Origin: Erythrobacter sp. | GTDB taxonomy: Bacteria > Pseudomonadota > Alphaproteobacteria > Sphingomonadales > Sphingomonadaceae | DNA length: 64,000 nucleotides | Assembly: GCA_023653115.1 (NCBI GenBank) | Contig: JAMNXO010000009.1 | Location: 1-64,000 of the forward strand | Direction: 5' to 3' | Shown: positions 46,811 through 55,672 of the stretch, piece by piece | Layout of the letters: each line of letters starts with the position of its first letter | How positions within the stretch are numbered: position 1 is the stretch's first letter | Position numbers and translations under genes: made by a program | Notes under the pieces: generated by a model | Seen by the model: the letters and a program-made list of their open reading frames with translations, nothing else | What the model was told of the DNA's origin: nothing | The model's database searches: none

Positions 46811-47110
46811 ATGTCTGTCCCCGAACTTGACGCCGCCGAAATCACCCAGCTGCTGGCTGACCACTCCGCGTGGAGCCTGTCGCGCGCAGGCAAGGCGATC
46901 ACGCGCACCTTCCAGTTCAAGGATTTTTCGGAAGCCTGGGGTTTCATGAGCCGCGTCGCCCTGCTGGCCGAGGCGCAGGACCACCATCCCGAATGGTTCA
47001 ACGTCTACGCCAAGGTCGAGGTGACGTTGACCACGCATGATGCGGGCGACATCGGCGGGCTGTCGGCAAGGGATGCCAAGCTGGCGCGCGCGATTGATGG
47101 GCTTTTTTGA
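46811..47110 (+). CDS. phhB: Pterin-4a-carbinolamine dehydratase
   Basis: 99 residues, PCD/DCoH family. [29 protein letters not shown] contains the catalytic DHHPEW signature, followed by [21 protein letters not shown]. It regenerates tetrahydrobiopterin after phenylalanine hydroxylase, or dehydrates other pterins. No phhA neighbour. ATG after CCCCTCCC; no strong ribosome site. A run of T's at its 3' end precedes the hairpin repeat at 47113. Confidence 0.92.
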   Translation: MSVPELDAAEITQLLADHSAWSLSRAGKAITRTFQFKDFSEAWGFMSRVALLAEAQDHHPEWFNVYAKVEVTLTTHDAGDIGGLSARDAKLARAIDGLF

Positions 47111-47112
47111 TT

Positions 47113-47142
47113 TCGCACGCCCTCCGGCGTGCGGTGTCCTCG
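47113..47142 (+). repeat. Hairpin-TCCTCG repeat, copy 3
   Basis: 8-bp perfect stem CGCACGCC / GGCGTGCG (47114-47121, 47126-47133) with loop CTCC, then GTG and TCCTCG. Begins 3 nt after the phhB stop. Two further small dyads (GCGGCC-TGAC-GGCCGC and CGGTCGC-TTTC-GCGACCG) fill the rest of the 131-nt gap to the SDR. Confidence 0.55.
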
Positions 47143-47241
47143 CTCACGCGGCCTGACGGCCGCATCGCTGCGGGCGGCCATTCGGCCTTGCGGTCGCTTT
47201 CGCGACCGTTCTAGGGCTGACCAATTCTGTCTGCGCCTAGA

Positions 47242-48066
47242 TTATTTCCCCAGCAATCCCTGCCGCCCGGCGGCGCGCTGCTGCTTCCTAACCTTGCCGG
47301 GCATCCAGCGCTTGGCAAAGGCGATGTTCCGCGCGGTCTTGCCGACCAGATAGTGCAGTTCATCGCCGTGGACCGCGTTCCACACCGCCTGCGCGACCTC
47401 TTCCACTGGCGTGATCTCCAGTCCGGCGGCGGTGACGCGGGCGCGGATGTTCTCGTTGGTTTTGCGGTTGCTGTTGCCGTCGAGCAGCGGCGTGTCGATG
47501 AAGCTGGGGCAGATCGAGGAGACCTTGATTTCATCCGGTGCCCATTCGGCATCGAGGCTTTCCGCGATCCCGCGCACCCCGAACTTGGTGGCGCTATAGA
47601 CGCTCATGCCGCTGCCGCCGGTCAGTCCTGCCGCGCTCGCGATATTGACCAGCGCGGAACCTGGCGCGCTCGCCTTGAGGTAGGGATAGGCTGCCTGTGC
47701 GCCGTAGAGCACCCCGCGCAGGTTGATGTCGAGGCAGCGGTCGATCTCATCGACCTCGAGCTCGGCGAGCGGGCCGCCGGTGCCGATCCCGGCATTGTTG
47801 ACCACCACGTCGATCCGCGATCCGGCGGCGGTGTTGAAGGCGGCGAGCGCCTCGTCCCACGCCGCGCGGTCACGCACATCGAGGCGGTGCATATACTTGA
47901 ACCCGCCCTCGATCAGGCCGAGCGTGTCTTCCATCCCCGCGACATTGACGTCGGCAATCCCGACGAACCAGCCGCGCTCGCCGAAATGGCGGGCGACAGC
48001 GCGGCCAATGCCCGATGCTCCGCCCGTGATGAAGATGCTGCGCCGTTCTGCCCCTGAGACTGCCAT
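47242..48066 (-). CDS. Short-chain dehydrogenase/reductase
   Basis: 274 residues from ATG 48066 (GAGAGGGATCACC). Classical SDR: ITGGASGIGRAVA (13-25), NNAG (90-93), catalytic Ser144, Tyr157 and Lys161 (YSATK), and SICPSFIDTPLL. Cofactor preference probably NAD, since ADVN follows the second strand (Asp at 39). It ends in a basic tail (MPGKVRKQQRAAGRQ) unusual for a soluble SDR. Substrate not predictable; downstream of an operator-like dyad. Confidence 0.9.
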   Translation of the reverse strand: MAVSGAERRSIFITGGASGIGRAVARHFGERGWFVGIADVNVAGMEDTLGLIEGGFKYMHRLDVRDRAAWDEALAAFNTAAGSRIDVVVNNAGIGTGGPLAELEVDEIDRCLDINLRGVLYGAQAAYPYLKASAPGSALVNIASAAGLTGGSGMSVYSATKFGVRGIAESLDAEWAPDEIKVSSICPSFIDTPLLDGNSNRKTNENIRARVTAAGLEITPVEEVAQAVWNAVHGDELHYLVGKTARNIAFAKRWMPGKVRKQQRAAGRQGLLGK

Positions 48067-48110
48067 GGTGATCCCTCTCCGATTGCTCTTTGCAACGCAT
48101 CTAGTGCGGA

Positions 48111-48126
48111 CTGACACGCTTGTCAG
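48111..48126. promoter_or_regulatory. Dyad upstream of the SDR gene, possible operator
   Basis: CTGACA-CGCT-TGTCAG, a perfect 6-4-6 inverted repeat, 45 nt upstream of the SDR start and 10 nt from the S9 peptidase stop. The size and position suit a dimeric repressor (TetR-like); no regulator gene is adjacent. Confidence 0.4.
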
Positions 48127-48135
48127 CAGGGCAAA

Positions 48136-50097
48136 TCAGCCAGCGAGCGCGTCCTCCAGCCCCTGCACATGGGCCGCCCCTTCGACGATTTCGGCGCTCG
48201 CAGGCTTCAGCGCATCGCCCAGCGGCTCGGCCCGCCCGCCAAGGCAGGTGGCGAGGAAATTCTCGGCAATCGCGTAGAAGGCGATGTTGTTTTCCGGGCG
48301 GGCAAAGCCGTGGCCTTCATCGGGAAAGAGCACATAGGTGACAGGGATGCCCGCCGCCTGCATCGCGCCCACGATCTGGTCGCTTTCGGACTGCTTGACG
48401 CGCGGATCATTGGCGCCTTGGGCGATCAGCAGCGGCTTGGTGATCTCGCTCGCCTTGTAGAGCGGGCTGGCGGCGCGCAGCAGCTCAAGGCCTTCCTCGG
48501 TGTTCGGATCGCCCATGCGTTCGTGGAAGATCTTCACCAGCGGCGCCCAGTAGGGCGGGATGGTGGAGAGCAGGGTTTCAAGGTTTGACGGGCCGACAAT
48601 ATCTACCCCGCAGGCGAAGACCTCGGGCGTGAAGGTGAGGCCTGCGAGCGTGGCATAGCCGCCGTAGGAACCGCCCATAATCGCGATCCTGTCTGCAAGC
48701 GCGATGCCCTCGGCCACGGCCCAATTGACCGCATCGATCAGATCGTCGTGCATGGCGAGGCCCCACTGTTTGTTGGCCGCATTGAGGAAGGCTTTGCCGA
48801 ACCCGGTCGATCCGCGGAAGTTGACGCTGAGCACGGCGTAGCCGCGATTGGCGAGCAGCTGGTGCGCGGAATTGAAGCCATAGGTATCGCGCGCCCACGG
48901 CCCGCCATGCACCAGCAACACCATCGGCACCGGCGCTTGCGGCTTGCCGTCGCCGTCCGGATCGCTGCCCGGCGGTAGCGTGAGATAACAGGGCAGGGTG
49001 AGCCCATCGCGGCTGGCGATTTCCACCGGGTGCATCGGCTGAAGCGGCATCCCCTCCAATTCGGGCCGCGAGGTGTAGAAGGGGATCAGCGTGCTCGTCA
49101 CCCGGTCATAGATGAAGGTGCGGATCGGCTTGGTCAGCGGGTCGTTCCAGACGATCCACACAGTGTCGTCATCGGTGCGGCTGTTGACGCCGAATTCGCC
49201 TTCGAGCTGTTCGCCCAGCCATGCCAGCGCAGCGGCGATGCCGGGGTCGGTCGCGTGCCAGCGCTTGGTGAGGTAGTTGACCGCATAGGCCTCAACCTCG
49301 CCGGTGACCGGATGGCGCAGGGTGCTGGTGATATCGGCGCGCGCGTCCTCGGCGATCAGGCGCTTTTCGCCGCTCGCGGTGTCCTGCGCGAACAGGGCCG
49401 CGGTGTTGCGCCCGCGGCTGTCGATCCAGTAAAGCGTCGCCCCGTCAGACGTATATCCTGCCGGCACGGTGGTGAGCGCATCTTCCATTGCCGAGGTTTC
49501 GAACGGGGTCTCCTCGACCACGTTGTCCACCACCCGGGAATAGTCGGTGCCGCCCGCCGCGTTCTGCTGCATCGCCATGCGCAGCACCAGATTGTCGTCG
49601 GCCATGAAGCCGGCAAAGGCGTTGTTTTCCAGCACCAGCGAGAGTTCGCCGGTCGTCAGATCGAGCAGATGGACATCGTGCCACTGCGGATCGCGGTTGT
49701 TGAGGCCGAGCAGCAGCTTGTCCTTGATCGTAGACGACGCGCCAACCAGATCGACGCGGGTGTCTGTAAACGGCGTCATCGTCGTCTCCGCGCCGGTGGC
49801 AATGTCGACGCGGTAGAGCAGGAAGTTCTCGTCGCCGCCCTTGTCTTGGATATACATCACCGCGCGCCCATCGGGTGACCAGAAATGCTGGCGGATCGGG
49901 CGTTCGGTCGCGCTGGTCATCGCGCGAGCGGCCTCGGGATCGGCGGCAGGCGCGATCCAGATGTTGAGCACGCCCTCGAGCGGCGCGATCCAGCTCAGCC
50001 ATAGGCCGTCGGGGCTGATCAGGCCCTGCGCACGGGTGGGATTGCCGAACAGGGCGGCGCGCGGGATCAGGGGGGCGGCTTGGGGTGCTTGGGTCAT
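48136..50097 (-). CDS. S9 family prolyl oligopeptidase-type serine peptidase
   Basis: 653 residues with no signal peptide, so cytoplasmic. An N-terminal beta-propeller (about 20-390, with repeated WxxDGRxL-like strands) gates a C-terminal alpha/beta hydrolase. The catalytic triad is Ser477 (GGSYGG), Asp564 (GANDPRV) and His596 (DEGHGF), and VLLVHGGPWARDTYGF is the oxyanion region. It resembles acylaminoacyl-peptidase-like S9C enzymes and would cut short peptides. Likely co-transcribed with the SDR downstream. Confidence 0.93.
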   Translation of the reverse strand: MTQAPQAAPLIPRAALFGNPTRAQGLISPDGLWLSWIAPLEGVLNIWIAPAADPEAARAMTSATERPIRQHFWSPDGRAVMYIQDKGGDENFLLYRVDIATGAETTMTPFTDTRVDLVGASSTIKDKLLLGLNNRDPQWHDVHLLDLTTGELSLVLENNAFAGFMADDNLVLRMAMQQNAAGGTDYSRVVDNVVEETPFETSAMEDALTTVPAGYTSDGATLYWIDSRGRNTAALFAQDTASGEKRLIAEDARADITSTLRHPVTGEVEAYAVNYLTKRWHATDPGIAAALAWLGEQLEGEFGVNSRTDDDTVWIVWNDPLTKPIRTFIYDRVTSTLIPFYTSRPELEGMPLQPMHPVEIASRDGLTLPCYLTLPPGSDPDGDGKPQAPVPMVLLVHGGPWARDTYGFNSAHQLLANRGYAVLSVNFRGSTGFGKAFLNAANKQWGLAMHDDLIDAVNWAVAEGIALADRIAIMGGSYGGYATLAGLTFTPEVFACGVDIVGPSNLETLLSTIPPYWAPLVKIFHERMGDPNTEEGLELLRAASPLYKASEITKPLLIAQGANDPRVKQSESDQIVGAMQAAGIPVTYVLFPDEGHGFARPENNIAFYAIAENFLATCLGGRAEPLGDALKPASAEIVEGAAHVQGLEDALAG

Positions 50098-50158
50098 GGT
50101 CTCTCCTGTATTGCGCAGTTAAGACACCATGCTGTGCGGTTCAACCCGCCGCTGTCCT

Positions 50159-50782
50159 TTACAGCGCCGGATTGGCGTAGAAATGCCAAGTGAAGATCGC
50201 CATGCTGCCGCGCTGCGGGGACCAGCTTTCCGCAAGGCGGCGGGTGGCCTTTTCGGACGGACGCTCTTCCAGATCGAGCAGGCGCTTGACCCCTTCCTGC
50301 ACCGCCAGATCGCCTGCGGGCCAGATATCGGCGCGGCCTTCAGCGAACAGCAGATAGATTTCCGCCGACCAGCGCCCGATCCCCTTGATCCGGGTGAGCA
50401 GCGCGATGGCCTCCTCGTCATCGGCGGGCAGGCTGTGAAAATCGAGTTCGCCTGCTTGCATCAGCTCGCACAGGCTCCGCGCATAGCCCTGCTTCTGGCG
50501 CGACAGTCCGCAGGCGCGCAGGGTATCGTAGTCGCGCTCCAGCAGGCAGGCCGGGGTGAAGTCCGCGCCCAGTTCCGCCTCCAGCTTGGTCCACACCGAG
50601 GCGGCCGCCGCGACCGAAACCTGCTGGCCGACGATGGTGCGCAGCAGGGTCTTATAGCCGGGATCGCGGATGCGCGCTTGCGGATAGCCGACGCGGGTCA
50701 GCGCGCCCGCCAGCTGCGGCTCGCGTGCTGCCAGCGCATCGAGGTCTTCGCGCAATTTTTCCGCCGTCAGTCCCACTGCCAC
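50159..50782 (-). CDS. DNA-3-methyladenine glycosylase II-like (HhH-GPD)
   Basis: 207 residues. Start GTG 50782; a second GTG 6 nt later has AAGGA at better spacing and may be used. It has the AlkA-type order: TIVGQQVSVAAAASVWTKL (49-67), helix-hairpin-helix LTRIKGIGRWSAE (129-141), and the catalytic Asp158 in WPAGDLAVQEG. No iron-sulfur cysteines and no N-terminal AlkA_N domain, so it is the short form. It removes alkylated bases. Its own promoter should lie in 50783-50882, opposite the ferredoxin. Confidence 0.9.
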   Translation of the reverse strand: MAVGLTAEKLREDLDALAAREPQLAGALTRVGYPQARIRDPGYKTLLRTIVGQQVSVAAAASVWTKLEAELGADFTPACLLERDYDTLRACGLSRQKQGYARSLCELMQAGELDFHSLPADDEEAIALLTRIKGIGRWSAEIYLLFAEGRADIWPAGDLAVQEGVKRLLDLEERPSEKATRRLAESWSPQRGSMAIFTWHFYANPAL

Positions 50783-50882
50783 TTTCCTTAACTTGCTTTG
50801 GTCCGCAGACTATCTTAGCAGCCCGTCAGCACCCTCACAGCGCGGAACCTTGCGCCCAATAGCCGAAAAGGAATTCTGATCC

Positions 50883-51200
50883 ATGCCCAGACTGGTCGTC
50901 ACCAACCGCGAAGGCACCACCAGCGAGATTTCCGTCGATGACGGCCTCACTGTGATGGAAGCGATCCGCGACAATGGCTTCGACGAGCTCTTGGCGCTGT
51001 GCGGCGGGTGCTGTTCGTGCGCGACGTGCCACATCCACGTCGATCCGGCCTTCGCCGACAAGCTGCCGACCATGAGCGAGGACGAGGACGATCTGCTCGA
51101 ATCCTCCGATCACCGCGCGCCCACCTCGCGCCTGTCGTGCCAGATCCCGTTCACCGCGGAACTCGACGGCTTGCACATCACCATCGCTCCGGAAGATTGA
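50883..51200 (+). CDS. 2Fe-2S ferredoxin (adrenodoxin type)
   Basis: 105 residues. Cluster ligands Cys40, Cys46, Cys49 ([10 protein letters not shown]) and Cys86 (RLSCQI), typical of adrenodoxin-like ferredoxins. The region between 64 and 82, [19 protein letters not shown], is the acidic partner-docking helix. An extra pair Cys43-Cys44 replaces the usual Ala/Gly residues. It would carry electrons to a P450 or similar oxygenase, or to Fe-S assembly; the partner is not in this window. ATG with GAATTC upstream but no ideal ribosome site. Confidence 0.92.
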   Translation: MPRLVVTNREGTTSEISVDDGLTVMEAIRDNGFDELLALCGGCCSCATCHIHVDPAFADKLPTMSEDEDDLLESSDHRAPTSRLSCQIPFTAELDGLHITIAPED

Positions 51201-51229
51201 TTGCTTGAAGCGGGGCGAGGGGCAGTCCG

Positions 51230-51601
51230 GTGGAAGCTGACCTCGCCCGTTTCCTGCGCGACGAACTCGGTCACGCCGCCGATCGCCCAGCCGGGCCGTG
51301 GGTGGTGAACGGCCCGGTCTGGTTATGGCAGGGCAGCGACGGCGCGCCCGCCAAGGGCTCGTGGTATTTCCTGACCATTGATGGCGAGACTGCCCAAGGC
51401 ATCCGCGCCCATGCCGTTAACGCCGCCGCCTGGGGCTCGGTCTATGTCGAGGCGACCATCGTCAGCACCACGTGGCGCACATCGCTGTTCCCCTCGAAAG
51501 CGGCGGGCGGCTGGTTGCTGCCGCTGAAAGCCGCCGTGCGCAAGGCCGAGCGGATTGCCGAGGGCAGCGTGATCGAGGCCAGCCTTGCACTGGCGGGCTG
51601 A
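51230..51601 (+). CDS. DUF1905 domain protein
   Basis: 123 residues, GTG start at 51230 with GAGGGG upstream. Contains GSWYFLTIDGETAQGIRAHA and WRTSLFPSKAAGGWLLPLKAAVRKAERI, typical of DUF1905, a small beta-barrel-like family of unknown function. 29 nt behind the ferredoxin gene, possibly one transcript. Function not assigned. Confidence 0.8.
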   Translation: MEADLARFLRDELGHAADRPAGPWVVNGPVWLWQGSDGAPAKGSWYFLTIDGETAQGIRAHAVNAAAWGSVYVEATIVSTTWRTSLFPSKAAGGWLLPLKAAVRKAERIAEGSVIEASLALAG

Positions 51602-51651
51602 GTGCGGGTTGGTCATTGCGGCGAGCGGCGCGAGCGCCTAATTCATCTCCC

Positions 51652-52680
51652 ATGAACATCACCCGCCCCTTTGGCGACACGCTCGCGCTTATCGGTAACA
51701 CCCCCATGGTGCGCCTTGCCGGACCGAGCGCGGCTGCCGGCTGCGACATCTACGGCAAGTGCGAATTCGCCAACCCCGGCTCCTCGGTGAAAGACCGTGC
51801 GGCCTTGTGGATCATCCGCGATGCGGAAAGCCGCGGCGAATTGCTGCCCGGCGGCACGGTGGTCGAAGGCACCGCAGGCAACACCGGCATCGGCATCGCG
51901 CTGGTCGCCAATGCGCGCGGCTACAAGACCATCATCGTCATGCCCGACAACCAGTCCAAGGAGAAGATGGACACGCTGCGGGCCTTGGGCGCGGAGCTGG
52001 TGCTGGTGCCGCCGACCAAGTTTGCCGACGCCGGGCACTTCGTCCACACCTCGCGCCGCCTTGCGGAAGAAACGCCGGGCGCAGTGTGGGCCAACCAGTT
52101 CGACAATATCGCCAACCGCCGCGCCCATATCGAAGGCACCGCGCCGGAAATCTGGGAGCAGCTGGGCGGGCGCGTGGATGGCTTCACCTGCGCAGCCGGC
52201 ACCGGCGGGACGATCGCGGGCGTGGGCCTTGGATTGAAGGCGTTCGACGAGAACATCCGCATCGCGCTGACCGATCCGCACGGCGCAGCGCTGTATAACT
52301 ACTACGCCCACGGCGAATTGCGCGCAGAAGGTTCCTCGGTGGCCGAAGGGATCGGGCAGGGGCGCATCACCGCCAATCTCGAAGGCGCGCCGATCGATAC
52401 CCAATATCGCATCAGCGACGAAGAGGGCCTCGTCTGGGTCGAGCGGCTGCTCAAGGACGAAGGCCTGTGCCTCGGCCTGTCATCGGGCATCAATGTGGCG
52501 GGCGCGATTGCGCTGGGCAAGCAGCTGGTCGCCGAAGGGCGCCCCAATCCGCAGGTTGTCACCATCCTGTGCGACACCGGCTTCCGCTATCTTTCGACGC
52601 TCTACAATGCCGAATGGCTCGCCTCCAAGAACCTGCCGGTGTTTGACTGGCTCGCGCCGGGCAAGGCGGGCGGGGCATGA
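51652..52680 (+). CDS. cysK: Cysteine synthase A
   Basis: 342 residues from ATG 51652. PLP Lys47 in NPGSSVKDRAALW, substrate loop EGTAGNTGIG, and phosphate-binding GTGGTIAGVG. C-terminal SSGINVAGAI and TILCDTGFRYLSTLYN. It makes cysteine from O-acetylserine and sulfide. A few residues longer than E. coli CysK, as usual in this lineage. The stop overlaps the next gene (ATGA). Confidence 0.93.
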   Translation: MNITRPFGDTLALIGNTPMVRLAGPSAAAGCDIYGKCEFANPGSSVKDRAALWIIRDAESRGELLPGGTVVEGTAGNTGIGIALVANARGYKTIIVMPDNQSKEKMDTLRALGAELVLVPPTKFADAGHFVHTSRRLAEETPGAVWANQFDNIANRRAHIEGTAPEIWEQLGGRVDGFTCAAGTGGTIAGVGLGLKAFDENIRIALTDPHGAALYNYYAHGELRAEGSSVAEGIGQGRITANLEGAPIDTQYRISDEEGLVWVERLLKDEGLCLGLSSGINVAGAIALGKQLVAEGRPNPQVVTILCDTGFRYLSTLYNAEWLASKNLPVFDWLAPGKAGGA

Positions 52681-53081
52681 CCCGTCCGTCGCTGCTGGCG
52701 AGGCTGCGCGGGATGAACCAGCGCAGCCTGTTCACCGCTTCGCGCGGCGATGCCTCCCGCCCGCTTGATCCGGTCGCCGATGCCGATTTCCAGACCCCGC
52801 CGAGCGAGGCGCGTCAGGAAGCGATCCAGCGCCTGCAGATCGGGGTGACCGGGATTGCGGCGATGGTGCTGCTGGTGGGCCTTGCCAGCACCATCGGCAG
52901 CCAGGCCGAGATCACCGAGGATGCCGCCGTGCCCGAGGCCGCGCCCACCACCGAGCCAAGCCCGGCGCCTTCGCAGGCCAATCCGCTCGCCGATGCAGGC
53001 GTGGTGCCCGATATCGCCGCCGAGCCGAGCCCGTCGCCCGATACGCCGCCGCCGCCCGGCAATGCACCGCCAGGGCCGTAG
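52677..53081 (+). CDS. Unknown single-pass membrane protein with Pro-rich tail
   Basis: 134 residues, coupled to cysK by an ATGA overlap. A basic N-terminus (LLARLRGMNQR), a TM helix about 55-75 (IGVTGIAAMVLLVGLASTIG) and a low-complexity Pro/Ala/Ser tail. I do not recognise a family. It overlaps the next gene by 20 nt. Confidence 0.7.
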   Translation: MTRPSLLARLRGMNQRSLFTASRGDASRPLDPVADADFQTPPSEARQEAIQRLQIGVTGIAAMVLLVGLASTIGSQAEITEDAAVPEAAPTTEPSPAPSQANPLADAGVVPDIAAEPSPSPDTPPPPGNAPPGP

Positions 53082-53838
53082 CGCGCCCGCCCTGCTGGCG
53101 GCGCTGTTGCTGGCCGCGTGCAGCCCGGCTCCGGCCGGAGACGCGCCCGCATCGCCTGCCGCGGCGGAGCCGCAACTGGGGCTAATGACCAGCCTGCCGT
53201 TGTACTGGCCCGCCGATGTGGAACTGGAAGATATGGCCGCAGGCAACGCCCCGCCGCCATGGCAACGCCGCGTGCTCGAAGCGCAGTATCGGCTCGTGCC
53301 GCTCGATACGCTCTCCCCGATCCCCGCGCAGTCCCCCGATGCGCCTGACACCGATCCCTTGGCGGGCCTCGGCCTGCTTGCGGTGATCCAGCCGCGCGGG
53401 CTTTCACCGGCAGATAATGTCGCGCTGGATGATTGGGTGCGGCGCGGCGGGCGGTTGCTGCTGGTGCTCGATCCCGCGCTGACGGGGGAGTACGATGCGC
53501 CGCTGGGCGATCCGCGCCGTCCGGTGGATGCTGCGCTGGTGCCGCCGGTGGTGGCGCGCTGGGGGCTGGCGATCAGCTTTGACGAAGCGCAACCGCTGGC
53601 CGCGACCTCTGCGGCGTTTGGCGCGGCCAGCCTGCCGCTCGCTCTGCCCGGGCGCATCACCCGTGCAGGTGCCGCGGGGAAGGACTGCACCCTCCTGGCC
53701 GAAGACACCGTCGCCACCTGCCGCGTGGGGAAGGGACAGGTCACGCTGATCGCCGACGCCGCGCTGTTCGAGCATCCCGATCTGGCCGGTGAGGACGGGG
53801 CGGTGATCACCGGGGTGCTGGCCGCCGCGCTCGAATAG
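53062..53838 (+). CDS. Hypothetical lipoprotein following cysK
   Basis: 258 residues from the ATG at 53062, 20 nt inside the previous gene. Lipoprotein signal ending LLAALLLAAC (Cys20). The mature part has LLAVIQPRGLSPADNVALDDWVRRGGRLLLVLDPALTG, which looks like the GldG/DUF4350-like fold that sets aside a nucleotide-like pocket, and a C-terminal CRVGKGQVTLIADAALFEHPDL. Family assignment is a guess. Forms an operon cysK-TM-lipoprotein. Confidence 0.7.
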   Translation: MHRQGRSAPALLAALLLAACSPAPAGDAPASPAAAEPQLGLMTSLPLYWPADVELEDMAAGNAPPPWQRRVLEAQYRLVPLDTLSPIPAQSPDAPDTDPLAGLGLLAVIQPRGLSPADNVALDDWVRRGGRLLLVLDPALTGEYDAPLGDPRRPVDAALVPPVVARWGLAISFDEAQPLAATSAAFGAASLPLALPGRITRAGAAGKDCTLLAEDTVATCRVGKGQVTLIADAALFEHPDLAGEDGAVITGVLAAALE

Positions 53839-53847
53839 GGCGCTCTC

Positions 53848-53919
53848 GGGGAAAATGCGGGAAGCCGGGGACTCGGAGAGGGACTCGGCGCAGGGGCAGC
53901 CGGGGAAATGCCGGGAAAA
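53848..53919 (+). promoter_or_regulatory. Upstream GGGA box clusters
   Basis: GGGG or GGG tracts, most followed by AA, at 53848, 53859, 53867, 53902 and 53913, spaced close to ten bases within each pair. They mirror the boxes at 54023-54060, which lie on the opposite strand. Confidence 0.4.
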
Positions 53920-54022
53920 GAGCGATTCCTTGCGGGATTTGTTGGGCTTTACAGGCATCACGCCTGCCGGAATGGGAGCGTCGGAAAGCGGTAAAGGTAA
54001 ATTAAAACAACAAAATACCTAG

Positions 54023-54060
54023 TTTTCCCGCGTTTTCCCGTAAAAATCCCTTCCATCCCG
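54023..54060 (-). promoter_or_regulatory. MraZ-type box cluster at the mraZ promoter
   Basis: TTTTCCCG-CG-TTTTCCCG then AAATCCC and CCATCCCG, with the CCC starting at 54027, 54037, 54048 and 54057. On the other strand this is four GGGA boxes with about 10-bp phasing, the known MraZ operator pattern. It lies just before a candidate -10 (AGATAAT), so MraZ binding would block the promoter. Confidence 0.6.
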
Positions 54061-54239
54061 CGGCCTTCCTAGATAATACCGTGGTCCATCAAACATGTTG
54101 GTTTGCAACGCGTACGGCTGGTGGGGCCGGCGCGCCGCCGGTGCTTGCGCGCTGGCGGCAGCAGGGAAGGCATGTTTGGTGATCGCATCGGTCTCGCGGG
54201 GAGATTGGAGCGCATCGGGGCAAGAGGGGATCGGCGCCA

Positions 54240-54731
54240 GTGTCGGCTTTCGGAGGATATAGCGGTCAAGCCTTCTCGCCTGCTGGCGACAAGGGCCGCT
54301 TTGTCTTGCCGCCCGCCTTCCGCAAGGCCGTGAAGGACAGCTCCGGCAGCCGCGTGCTGTGCCTAGCCGCGCATGACCGCTTTGCCTGCCTCGTCGGCTT
54401 CGGCCTGTCGCGCACCGAAAAGCTTGATGCCCAGCTCGAGCGCGAGGAAGAACGTGCGATCCGCCTGGGGCTCACCGATTTCGACCGCGATGTGCGCGCC
54501 CAGCAACTCTTCGGCTTTGAGCAGCTGCCCTTCGATGAAAGCGGCCGCTTCGTCATGCCCGAGCATCTGCGCGATCTCGGCAAGGTTGGCGATGGCCTCT
54601 ATTTCCAGGGCGCGGGCGATTTTTTCTTCGTCTGGAACCCTGATGAGCTCGCTCGCATGGATGGGGCGTGGAAAGGTGCTCAGGCAAGCTGTGCAAAGCT
54701 TGTCGCTGCCGCCAAGAAGGGAGCCGCATGA
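54240..54731 (+). CDS. mraZ: Transcriptional regulator MraZ
   Basis: 163 residues, GTG start at 54240 with GAGGGGA 8 nt upstream. Two AbrB-like SpoVT motifs: [15 protein letters not shown] (17-31) and [15 protein letters not shown] (about 98-112). MraZ forms rings that bind tandem GGGA boxes upstream of its own gene. The fold and position at the head of the cluster are typical. Stop overlaps the rsmH start. Confidence 0.93.
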   Translation: MSAFGGYSGQAFSPAGDKGRFVLPPAFRKAVKDSSGSRVLCLAAHDRFACLVGFGLSRTEKLDAQLEREEERAIRLGLTDFDRDVRAQQLFGFEQLPFDESGRFVMPEHLRDLGKVGDGLYFQGAGDFFFVWNPDELARMDGAWKGAQASCAKLVAAAKKGAA

Positions 54732-55672
54732 TGCCTGATGCGCCCCATATTCCTGTGCTGCTTGATGAAGTCGTGGCTGCCATCGCGCCCGCCCCCGGCA
54801 TGACCATCGTCGACGCCACTTTCGGCGCTGGCGGTTACACCACCGCGCTGCTCGATGCGGGCGCGATGGTGCACGCGTTTGACCGTGATCCCGACGCGAT
54901 TGCCGCCGGGCAGGCGCTGGTGGCGCGCTACGAAGGCCGCCTTGCGCTGCACCCTGCGCGGTTCTCCGCAATGCGCGCCGAACTCGCTGCGATCGGCATC
55001 ACTGCGGTCGATGCGGTGGTGATGGATATCGGCGTCTCCTCGATGCAGCTTGATCAGGGCGAGCGGGGCTTTGCCTTCATGCATGACGGCCCGCTGGATA
55101 TGCGCATGAGCCGGGACGGCGAAAGCGCCGCCGATTTCCTCAACACCGCTGACGAGGAAGCGATTGCCAACGTGCTGTATCACTACGGCGAGGAGCGCCA
55201 GTCGCGCCGCGTCGCCCGCGCGATTGTTGCCGCGCGTCCGCTGGCGACCACAGGCGAGCTTGCCCGCGTGGTGCGCCGCGCGCTGGGCTACAAGCCGCAT
55301 GACAAGAAGGATCCCGCCACCCGCACGTTCCAGGCGGTGCGGATCCATGTGAACGACGAGCTGGCCGAGCTTGAAGCCGGGCTTGCTGCGGCAGAGGCGC
55401 TGTTGAAGGATGGCGGCGTGCTCGCGGTGGTGAGCTTCCACAGCCTTGAAGATCGCATCGTCAAGCACTTCCTGCGCTCAGGTTCGGGTGCAGGCCGCGC
55501 CATCTCGCGCCACCTGCCGGGCGAAGTCGCCGGCCCCGCACCGAGTTTCACGCAGGTCTCCAAGGGCATCCGCCCGACCGAGGCCGAAATCGCGCGCAAC
55601 CCGCGCGCCCGTTCTTCCACCCTGCGCCATGCGATCCGCACTGGCGCGCCAGCACGGAGCATGGCGGCATGA
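54728..55672 (+). CDS. rsmH: 16S rRNA m4C1402 methyltransferase
   Basis: 314 residues from ATGATG at 54728. Contains [13 protein letters not shown] motif [23 protein letters not shown], and [15 protein letters not shown], all RsmH hallmarks. Methylates C1402 in the ribosome. The tail [14 protein letters not shown] is typical. Overlaps both neighbours by 4 nt. Confidence 0.95.
   Translation: MMPDAPHIPVLLDEVVAAIAPAPGMTIVDATFGAGGYTTALLDAGAMVHAFDRDPDAIAAGQALVARYEGRLALHPARFSAMRAELAAIGITAVDAVVMDIGVSSMQLDQGERGFAFMHDGPLDMRMSRDGESAADFLNTADEEAIANVLYHYGEERQSRRVARAIVAARPLATTGELARVVRRALGYKPHDKKDPATRTFQAVRIHVNDELAELEAGLAAAEALLKDGGVLAVVSFHSLEDRIVKHFLRSGSGAGRAISRHLPGEVAGPAPSFTQVSKGIRPTEAEIARNPRARSSTLRHAIRTGAPARSMAA

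Larger units (their letters stand above)
53839..54239 (+). promoter_or_regulatory. Control region of the division cluster upstream of mraZ
   Basis: 401 nt without a gene. It holds several G/C tracts: GGGGAAAATGCGGGAA (53848-53863), GGGGAAATGCCGGGAAAA (53902-53919), and on the other strand TTTTCCCGCGTTTTCCCG (54023-54040). An AGATAAT (54071-54077) is a candidate -10. The leader between this and the mraZ GTG is about 150 nt, with a CAAAC-ATGTTG-GTTTG dyad at 54090-54105 and GC-rich stems beyond. Confidence 0.6.
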
